Source of the DNA: Eutreptiella sp. 'Long Island Sound 2002'
Taxonomy: Eukaryota > Euglenozoa > Euglenophyceae > Eutreptiales > Eutreptiaceae
Direction: 5' to 3'
NCBI GenBank assembly: GCA_964036045.1
Contig: OZ038383.1
Span: 61,385,725 to 61,449,724, forward strand
DNA: 64,000 nt
The position numbers and the translations under genes were made by a program. The notes beneath the pieces are model-generated. The model saw only the letters and a list, made by a program, of their open reading frames with translations, was not told the DNA's origin and did not search any database. This document shows positions 56,730-64,000 of this stretch, piece after piece. Every line of letters starts with the position of its first letter. Position 1 is the stretch's first letter.

Positions 56730-57900
56730 ACCGTGCCGGCCCCAGCCAACTGGCACCAACCAACACCGCAACAAGCAGAAACCCTGGACGCAACAAATCC
56801 AGCTGTGCAAGCGCCCGCTGCAGCTCCAAGAAACCAACGCCGAACAAACCGACCAAGAGGCAACTAACACAACCCTGCACCAAGAAAACTACTGCAGCGG
56901 ACACGACGTGACCATAAACAGACCGCACGCACGCCGGCAAACACCAAACTGACCGGACATGCATGGGCCGGTACGGGAACGGCGTCCAATGTGCTGGCGC
57001 CACCGTGGTGAGCCACGCCCGCCAAACACCATGCCCACGAACACAGCGGAACACCCTAACTCTACCACTACAGACGCGACCAACCAACGTTAACAAACTA
57101 CATTACACTGCAATTGGACAAACCAAGACGGAACTAACCAGCACTGACACGTATGTGCCGGCTACAAAGGCGGGATTTGATGATAAGACCACTGACAGCA
57201 CCGCGACGGAACCCACACGAACCCAGCCGACCATGAGGCCGCCACGACAACGGCGCACCAACCACACCGCAGCTGCAGCCGCGACATGACCGTAAACAGA
57301 CCACACGCAAGCCGGCCAACACCAAACCAGTGAGGCGTGCACGGGTCGAAATGGGAACGGCGTCCAACGGGATTGCGGCACCAGGGTGCGACACGCCCGC
57401 TGACGACCATGCCCACGAACGCAACAGAGCACCGCAACTCTACCATTACGAACGCGGCCAAGCAACGTTGACAAACCGCACTACGCTGCACTTGGACCAA
57501 CCAAAACGCAACTAGCCAGCACCGACACGGATGTGCCGGCTGGACAAACAAAATTCGGCGATACCACCACCGGCAGCAGCGCGACGGAACCCACGCAAAG
57601 CAAGCCGACCATGAGGCGGCAAAGACAACCGCGCACCGACCCCACCGCAGCTGCAGCCGCCACTTGACCATAAACAGACCACACGCAAGCCGGCCAACAC
57701 CAAACCAGCCAGGCGTGCACGGGTCGAAACGGGAATGGCGTCCAACGAGTTGGTGACACCGTGGTGCGCCACGCCCGCCAACGACCATGTCCACGAACAA
57801 AAGTCTGACTCTGCCACCACGCAACGGACCAACCAACGTCGACAAACTACGCCGAACCGCTCAACGACCGACCAACCAACCACGACGACCTACTTCGAAC
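56730..57900 (+). repeat. 378-bp tandem array in the N2 3' region
   Basis: TGACC-TAAACAGACC begins at 56909, 57287 and 57665, an exact 378-bp spacing twice. A partial unit precedes the first full one. The unit is also present inverted in N3 (about 38000-38390). Confidence 0.88.
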
Positions 57901-58322
57901 CCCCGGCCCCCGGGAGAGCGCGAGTTCGACCGAGTCAGGAGGCGTGAGTGTGCGCCACAGCATGCGAGTCCCGTAGCACGTGCTTCTTCAAGTCGCCTCA
58001 CGCCTACTGAAAACCAACCCAGGTGGGGGTGCCTGCGGGAGAGGGCCTTTGGCCTGGCTCCGGGCCCCTGGGCCCCAGAATCCGGAGGTTGATGAGGATG
58101 TGCGATGGGACCCTCCCCCACGTATCATCCGCCCAAAGGAGAGGAATGTAACACTTCGGTCGAAAATGGGTTACCTCTCTGGGCAGAACCCGCTGTAGGG
58201 TACTGCTCCCGGAGACCGCGCCCTTCCCCCATGTGGGGGAGCCGCTTTGTGGGGGCAAGTGCAGTAGGGCCGTGGGTGGTTGAGCAAAAGCCCCTTGGGG
58301 CAACCCCAGTCCCGAGTCGAAC

Positions 58323-58334
58323 TACCTACCTACC
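58323..58334 (+). repeat. (TACC)3 terminal tail of N2
   Basis: Three TACC units end N2. Chromovirus-linked satellite sequence begins within four bases. Confidence 0.65.
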
Positions 58335-59165
58335 GCCCTGTTTGTATTTTTTGACGCCCAAGAGTAGGCGTGTGGTCGTAATGCACTCATGACGTGTGTC
58401 ATTTATTCTTTGGTTTCTGACTCTTTGTATTTTGCAACGCCCAAGGGTAGGTGTGTGGTCTCAATGCACTCATGATGTTTGCTATCTATTTGTGTTCGTG
58501 CTCAAGAGCTCAGAAAAATCAAGGCGTCAGTTGCCGCACCTGGTTTCCCAAGGATTCATCAGGAGGGGGAGTGACACATAACAGGTGACAGTTGGAGACG
58601 GAGGAGGGTAGACCATTCATCGACTTGGTTTCCACAGGATGCAGCATGCAGGGGTATGGCCGTCTGCTTGGGCCTCTGATCTCGCCACCGAAGGTGGTCC
58701 CACCTGGTTTCCCATGGATTCCGCAGGGGGCGGGTCAACCACGACATCCCGGCCAACCAAGAGACAGAGGGAGCAGACCTGGGTCCGCCGAACTCGGCTT
58801 CGAGTGGTCGGCATCCCGCATAGGTCAGAGCGGCACGCACCGGCTATGTCAGACCAACCATTTAAGGGGCTGCGCGAATTGCGCAGCAATTCAACCACTC
58901 CACCGGAACAACATTGGGAGAGAGCAAGCAAGCAAGGGACCTGTTGACGACCTGACTGACTTGTGCGAAAATCTGCTCATTGAGGAGAGAGCTCAGGGCA
59001 AGGATCAGTCGCCCATGGCTTCAATCGCCCTGGTAAGACCTTTCAAAGGCGAGACCAGGAGCTTAGTCTCGTGTCTGGGGATATACACCATGAAGGAGGT
59101 GTTGATCCGCGGCACAAAGGAAGAGACAGGTTCCGAGTGGTGTCATGGGACGGCCCATAGCCTCG

Positions 59166-59540
59166 TCAGCGCACCTTGAACTCCACTACTGCAGGCACTG
59201 AGGCATTCGGACGCTGGGTCAGTGTGTTCTCAACAGTGTAGTGGTCATGCTCAGCATAGTTGTCCTGCAAATAAGCCTCATGGGCTATGTAGTCCAGAGA
59301 CACATGCTTCCCACCGATGTCGTGCTCACAGGCACGAAGTGGACTCTCATGCCGCTTCCTGAACTGTCCGCGGCTCACCTTGATGCGGTAGGTGTCATCA
59401 CCAATCCTGCACACCACGTCTCCGCGTGTGAGCCAGGTCTTGGTGCGGTAAGTGCCCATAGGTTGGGGTCTCAGTACCCACACCTGGTCGGTTACCCTGA
59501 CCTTGTGCGCTCTGGGCTTCAGGGCGGCCTTGGCTCCCAT
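59166..59540 (-). pseudogene. pol: E3 integrase C-terminus and start of chromodomain
   Basis: The frame has VTDQVWVLRPQPMGTY, DTYRIKVSRGQFRKRH, YTVENTLTQRPN and VEFKVR, then stops inside the chromodomain strand. E4 reads the same region a little further. Confidence 0.75.
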
Positions 59541-59552
59541 GCCGTGCTCCTT

Positions 59553-60433
59553 CTACGGCTGCTGGCGAATCTCCCACGCCGTTGTCTCTTGCGGCGCATT
59601 CCCGGCATTCGTTGCCATGCCATCACCTGACAAGGAAAATCCCCGACACAGGGGTCCCCTGCCGAAGACAATCTGTTGAGGCCAAAAGCCAGCCGGTGTG
59701 GGGGTGTCATGGTTGGCCTTAAGAGCAGGCCAAATCTCCTCAAACCAGCTGCAGCGCTTCTTGGTGAGGTGGATCTTGCACAGCTCCTCATTCAGCTGCC
59801 TTCCAGCCACTTCAGCTGGGACAGATGGGCGACACTCTTGGCATACCGTATACCCATCAGGGAACACATAGCCTTGAGCCAGGTGCCAGTAGACTGGGCT
59901 CCACGGTCATTGCAAATGGTGTAGGGGACGCCTAAGATGGTCAGCCAATGACCAATCATCATGACTGTAACCTCCTAGGCTAGCGACCCCTTTTTGCGCA
60001 CCGGGACGGCCAAAATGTAGCCGCTGTGTCGGTCCACACGCAGGACCGCACAATCCAAAACTTCCTTTCCGATGTGCACCTCGGGCATGGAGAAGACGTC
60101 CATGGCCACGCTCTCCAGGAGCTGGTCTGGAATGGGCGTCCATTTGGCCTCCCCCTTGAGGGTTTCCTTGTCGGGGTTGCCGGCCTGACAGACCCAGCAG
60201 CCCTTTCTGACCTGCTTGATGGCATTCTAGAGACCGATCTCATCGATTTTGCAGCGGCGCTGCATGTCCAATGCTTGCTTCTTAACCCAGGGGTGCATCA
60301 TTTGGTGGTGCCGATCATCAGACAGCTCCGACATCCGGGACTCCGGTACTAGCGGCTTACCATTCCGGGAAAGCTTGCCATCTCCCTCGGTGAGGCCCTT
60401 GGGCCACTTTTGCCCGTTGTCAGGGTCAGTCAC
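59553..60433 (-). pseudogene. pol: E3 integrase zinc finger and core in pieces
   Basis: Frame 60433-60227 has HHQMMHPWVKKQ and ends after KIDEIGL at a TAG. The CC half (GCWVCQAG type) and the core follow in other frames, and a TAG at about 59973 interrupts SLA-EVTVMM, where E4 has Asn. Frame 59867-59553 holds the degraded third region and ends at the TAG shared with E4. Confidence 0.7.
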
Positions 60434-60564
60434 AGCCTGGTACTCGGACTCAAAAGCCTCATACTTGGCGTAGTTTCCAGTGCAGCCGTCTTGGAGGAAC
60501 GACTCCTGGAAGAAGTGCTTGTCGGACGGAGCACCCTCTCAGGCAAGTACCTGGACCCCCCTGC

Positions 60565-61065
60565 TCACCCTTCTTCCAAGGGGTCATCCGCGGCCCTGAC
60601 GACGAAACATTTCACGCCATCCTCCTCCATGATGTGCTTCATGTCTATGATCTTCTGACCTGCAGGCGTCTCAGCCTCATCAGCATGGGCAAACATGTCT
60701 GTCATGCCCTTGGTGGCAGGATAGGCCCGACTGCTGAGACAGTCCGCCACGGTGATGTCTTTTCGGGGAAGGCAGACCACCGTGAGGTCCAACTTGGCCG
60801 GGGTCTCATGCCATCTGGCTCTTCGGGAGATTGGTCCCAAGGATGTGTCCACCTGCCCCTTGCGCCACAATTGGAGACTCCGATGGTGTGTACAGACCGT
60901 GACGGGATGAAGGGCTATGTACACGGCCCACTTCCTGAGAACCATGACAATGGCAAACGCCCCCTTCTCACAGGGTGTCCATGTCCTCCTCTGGCCTTCT
61001 GCCTGGACACCGCTCAAGTAGGCCAGGAGCACATGCCTACCATCATCCAGCACTTGCTCCAACAC
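60565..61065 (-). pseudogene. pol: E3 RNase H
   Basis: It has LEQVLDDGRHVLLAYLSGVQAEGQ, WTPCEKGAFAIVM, in which the catalytic Glu is Gly, TVCTHHRSLQ, where Asp is also replaced by His, and DCLSSRAYPA. The stop at 60565 is shared with E4. Confidence 0.75.
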
Positions 61066-61206
61066 CGCGCCAATCGCATAGCTCGAGGCGTCTGTGCTCA
61101 GGATTTACCCTTGGTCCAGATCCACGAGATGCAGACCCACAGCAGATAGCAGCTCCTGCTTCATTCCCTCAAAGGCACGATCGGACTCCTCATTCCAGAC
61201 CAGAGC

Positions 61207-61611
61207 CTACTTGGACCCCTTCTTGGTCTCCTCCCAGCCGCCTTTGAGCATGGCCCTCACCGGGAGTGCATGCTCCGAATACATCTTGATATGCCCCGAG
61301 TAATAGTTGCAGAACCCCAGGTATGCCGTCAACTCTGACACCGTCTTTGGCTGCTCCCAGTGCTCAATTGCTGCTACCTTTCCCGACAGAGGCTTTTGCT
61401 GCCCGTTGCCAACAATGTGGCCGGCAAAGACCACTTTGCTGACGGCGATGATGTTCTTGTCACTGCTGCCCGTCAGCTTCTGCGGAACCAGCAGTTCCAA
61501 CAATCTGGTGACGTTCCTCTCATGTGCCTCCAGAAGCGCATCATAGCTCATACTGGGGTCCCCTGACGCAATGATTATGTTGTCGACGAAGGGGTCCACA
61601 CAGTCACGCAC
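61207..61611 (-). pseudogene. pol: E3 RT end and thumb
   Basis: It has DPFVDNIIIAS, where the second Asp of the YxDD box is Asn, then SYDALLEAHERNVTRLLELL and FCNYYSGHI. It follows a TAG at 61615-61617 that replaces the Glu of E1 (ENLLEPV). It keeps the frame that E1 lost near 27350, so it helps to place the E1 lesion. Confidence 0.8.
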
Positions 61612-61614
61612 CCG

Positions 61615-62520
61615 CTAAAGCAGATTCTCCAGCATCTGCTGAAAAGACGCATTGCCTTTGGTAACGCTCATGGGCATCATCCTCTGATGAAAGTGTCCAG
61701 GTGGGTGGCTCATGGCTGTGCAGGCACAGGAGTCTTCGGAGAGGGGCATCTGGTGGTAACCATGCTTCAGGTCGATCACCGTGAAGATCCTCTGCCAGAA
61801 TTGCTTCTGCAGCATATTCTTAATGAGGGGCAACGTATAGCTGTCATGCTGTGTTTGAGTGCTTGGACCGCGGTAGTCAACCACGAGCCGCCACTCCCCG
61901 GCCACCTTCTTAGGGACGACGATCCAGGGTGAGGCCCACTCGCACTGACAGGGCTCGAGCCAGCCTCTGTCGATAAACTTGGGCAGGATCTGCTGCATGG
62001 CCTCCTTCCTGTTGCCCCTGAGGGCAAACTCCCGGTGCCGGTACACGCGGGGGTCCGGCTTCAGTCGTATATTGGCCTCGCCGTACGGTCCGCGCACCAG
62101 TGGTGGGAACACGGGCTTTCCACAGCAGAAGGTATCCCCATGCTTGTGCTTAAGCCTGGGCCTCAATGCCTGGGCCTTGGGGCACTCATCGGCCTCCGCC
62201 TCTTCTTTGATGGGCACCAGCACGACTGGGCTTACATGAAGGGTGTGGTTCCCACTCCGTTTCGGCTCTGGGGGTCTTCTGAAGTTGCCCATCGGCCCAT
62301 CTGTGGCCTTGCCTCGGAACAGGTCATCATAGGTGGGTGGGTTCCCGCCAACTGGCTCATCCTGGCTCAACATGTGGTCCAATACCCTCCTTACGAAGGT
62401 AGTGCCATCATACGAACCACAGATGATGGTGTCGACTTCCCACCAGGCTTTGTCCTGGCCTCTTCCCTCTCGCTGGCTTACCCAGTCATGAAAGTGTCGA
62501 TCCATACACCCCTGAACCAA
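61615..62520 (-). pseudogene. pol: E3 linker and RT fingers/palm
   Basis: The 301-residue frame covers the pro-RT linker end (ARTEPG-like region in E1), VPIKEEAEADECPKAQ, GPYGEANIRLKPDPRVYRHREFALRG, EWRLVVDYRGPS and FTVIDLKHGYHQM with the first catalytic Asp. It is intact where E1 has TAA and TGA, so those E1 stops are private to E1. Confidence 0.8.
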
Positions 62521-62592
62521 ATCCAGCTCCTCGTCAGAGAAAAGGTCCTCAGATTCGCCAATTTCAGCGGCGCAAACCGCGAAGCATTGCCG

Positions 62593-63293
62593 TCATGGCT
62601 CCGCTATCACACAATTGACAAACACACAGTCCGTGGCGTGGGCCTGTTCCAGGTTCCCATCCAGATGGTGGAAATCCGTTGGCCATCTCTGGCTTGGCAT
62701 AGGCTCTCCCTTAGCGTCCTCATAGACACTCTCCCCGGCCGGTAGGACGCCCATGTCAAAGGTCATGTTGGTCAACGAGACCACCCAATCTCGGGTGCTT
62801 TCCCCCTCGGTACACCCCATCGGGACAACAGGCACTGCCATGGAATGGTCATTGCGGATCTTCACAACCACTCTGGGGATGTCCACTCTGGGTCAGTGGA
62901 TCCACATCAGACGTTATACCGAACCCACTGCTTCTTCGGTGCAGAGTCCTGGGCGCTCCAGTACTTCTCACACACGCGAAGGTGGGCCGAGATTCCTAAG
63001 GAGAACGTATCCCGGGCCGGAGCCGGTGTTCCCAGATCAGCTGCTACTCCGTACCCCACTTCTGGCTTGACACCGTACGCCGGGTATGTCGGCCCTGCAG
63101 GCCCGACCCCCAGTGAGGCTATTTGGAGCCGATGGCGCTCAGGGTGGATCCATTTGCACTCCACATTGTGTTGAAATGACAATAGCCAGGAGAGTTGGTC
63201 CTCCTGGTACGGGGTCATAGAGGCCTGAGCCGGGGGAACGCGTGATTCTGTCTCAATCATGAAGTTGTACCCGACAATCATATCCCAGTCCAT
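62593..63293 (-). pseudogene. pol: E3 protease C-terminal part and linker
   Basis: Frame 63293-62907 starts WDMIVGYNFMIETES, the IVG part of the aspartic protease. Frame 62886-62593 continues with IPRVVVKIRNDHSMAVPVVPMGC. Both align with E1 29231-27999. A frame change near 62890-62910 separates them. Confidence 0.7.
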
Positions 63294-63796
63294 CTGGGCT
63301 CGTAGAACTTCCCCTTGAGGAGGATATCCTTCCCGAGGTCCGGGCGGCTCAGTTCACAATGGTTCATGAATTGCAGAGCAATCTCGGCTTCCCTCCTCCC
63401 TCCCACCATGTACTGGCCATTTGCTACCTTCAGGCCCACGGGTCTTCGACGTGTGGTAAGACAATCTGGCGGACCTAGGCCAGCCTTGATCAGACTGACC
63501 TGGGCGCCTGTGTCAACCAGTGCGTCGCAGACTCCTTCCCCATCACCACATAAGGCTCGGATCTTCATGTGAAGCTGCGAACACGGCGCACGGCGTGGAA
63601 AGCTCAGAATTTCCGGCCTATCCAGAAATTCAATCAGCAAGTGGTGCAGGTTGTGGGTAATGGGCTCTGACAGTACATCTGCAGTGTCCAGCTGCGGTCC
63701 GGGTGATCCTCTGATGCTCTTGGAAAGATCTTGTAGCACGTCCAATACATTCTTGGTCGCAAAAGAAGGACTGGGTGCAAGGGTTGGTACTTTCAC
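63278..63796 (-). pseudogene. pol: E3 protease N-terminal part
   Basis: It has KNVLDVLQDLSKSI, then CDALVDTGAQVSLIKAGL with the D-T-G active site, and reads on through LKVANGQYMVGG without the frameshift seen in E1. It ends at RWTGI, one frame away from the IVG part. Confidence 0.8.
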
Positions 63797-64000
63797 CGGG
63801 GACCTTGGTCAAATAGGAAGATCCGCCTAGGGCGGTCATCGCTCCAGCACTTGCCCTCACCCAGCAATTGCTACTCTTTTTCCTCTCCGGTATTGTTCCC
63901 AGTCTTCCGCTGTGTGAACGTCCGGGGGAAACGACAATTCCGGACCTGGATGGCGCGGAGTTGACCACAACGCCATCCTGCGACAGCCATAGCAGGAGCC
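63630..64000 (-). pseudogene. E3 region upstream of protease (Gag end?)
   Basis: The frame 63968-63630 has PSRSGIVVSPGRSHSGRLG and continues to the protease in another frame. It is poorly conserved with E1 here and no zinc knuckle is visible. It is cut by the window end. Confidence 0.35.

Larger units (their letters stand above)
47122..58334 (+). mobile_element. N2: non-LTR-like element with RNase H, RING and Ulp1-like domains
   Basis: Homology with the flanking chromovirus breaks at 47121 and resumes just after the (TACC)3 tail at 58323-58334. In between, in plus-strand order, are a pol C-terminal part (RNase H and CCHC), a RING finger, a helical region, Pro-rich segments, a Ulp1-like domain, a 763-bp tandem duplication and a 378-bp array. 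The reverse transcriptase is missing, so the copy is probably 5'-truncated, as is common for non-LTR elements. Many frameshifts are present. Confidence 0.7.
58338..61154. repeat. Right copy of ~2.8-kb direct duplication flanking N2
   Basis: It starts with two satellite units (58350-58510) and runs through the chromovirus 3' region, chromodomain, integrase and part of RNase H. It corresponds to 44354-47121. Beyond 61154 it continues into the rest of E3, which the left copy lacks. Confidence 0.8.
58510..64000 (-). mobile_element. E3: chromovirus related to E1, open at the window end
   Basis: In minus-strand order from the window edge it has a possible Gag end, protease, linker, RT, RNase H, integrase and chromodomain. 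It aligns with E1 throughout, at clearly lower similarity than with E4. Stops and catalytic changes show it is inactive. The 5' part lies beyond 64000. Confidence 0.88.

Noticed and set aside
27859-61617. Reassigned stop codons in the host nuclear code
   Set aside because: Aligned positions show TAG against Glu (E3 61615; shared E3/E4 stop), TAA against Lys (E1 27999) and TGA against Arg (E1 27859). No single reassignment fits, and simple decay explains them. Host genes would be needed to test it.
1-64000. CRISPR arrays, bacterial operons, rRNA or tRNA genes
   Set aside because: No direct-repeat/spacer structure, ribosome-binding pattern or cloverleaf was found. The tandem arrays have no unique spacers of constant length.

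Overview
The window is eukaryotic nuclear DNA made almost wholly of retrotransposons and tandem repeats. I recognise no host gene, rRNA or tRNA. The evidence for a eukaryote is Ty3/gypsy gag-pol coding with chromodomains (chromoviruses), elements resembling non-LTR retrotransposons, nested insertions, and several satellite families. Genomes like this occur in plants, algae and some protists. I cannot place the lineage from the sequence alone. No element looks fully intact: frameshifts and stop codons are common.

Layout. (1) 1-5072, plus strand: the 3' part of a non-LTR-like element (N1). It has the last codons of a pol-type ORF, then a second ORF with a RING-like zinc finger, a Pro/His-rich disordered region and a Ulp1-like (C48-type) protease domain, then a 3' region ending in (TACC)n. 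(2) 5.1-10.4 kb: a broken chromovirus integrase/chromodomain fragment (6.0-6.9 kb), unassigned DNA, and an 11-bp minisatellite (9.0-9.66 kb). (3) 10.4-19.0 kb, minus strand: a decayed chromovirus, E2. (4) 20316-37303, minus strand: a large chromovirus, E1, with ~2.99-kb TG...CA LTRs, a polypurine tract, a 4-bp target duplication, an unusually long set of gag-side ORFs, gag, protease, RT, RNase H, a DD35E integrase and a chromodomain. (5) 37.5-44.5 kb: the 3' end of another non-LTR-like element (N3, minus strand), then satellites of ~0.4-0.6 kb, 322-bp and ~245-bp period. (6) 44.35-47.12 kb: a fragment (E4) of an E1-related chromovirus. (7) 47122-58334, plus strand: a second copy (N2) of the RING/Ulp1 element family, with RNase H, a C-terminal zinc motif, RING, a Pro-rich region, Ulp1-like domain, a 763-bp tandem duplication and a 378-bp tandem array, again ending in (TACC)n. 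(8) 58.34-64 kb: E3, a close relative of E4, cut by the window edge.

The most unusual content is the N1/N2 element family. It places a RING-type ubiquitin-ligase-like finger and a SUMO-protease-like domain in an ORF downstream of an RNase H-bearing pol ORF. The two diverged copies keep the same domain order, so this is not a single chance reading frame. The repeat geometry also records a history: E1 inserted into an older repeat whose uninterrupted relative is at ~6.93 kb, and N2 sits between two ~2.8-kb direct copies of the same already-broken chromovirus segment.
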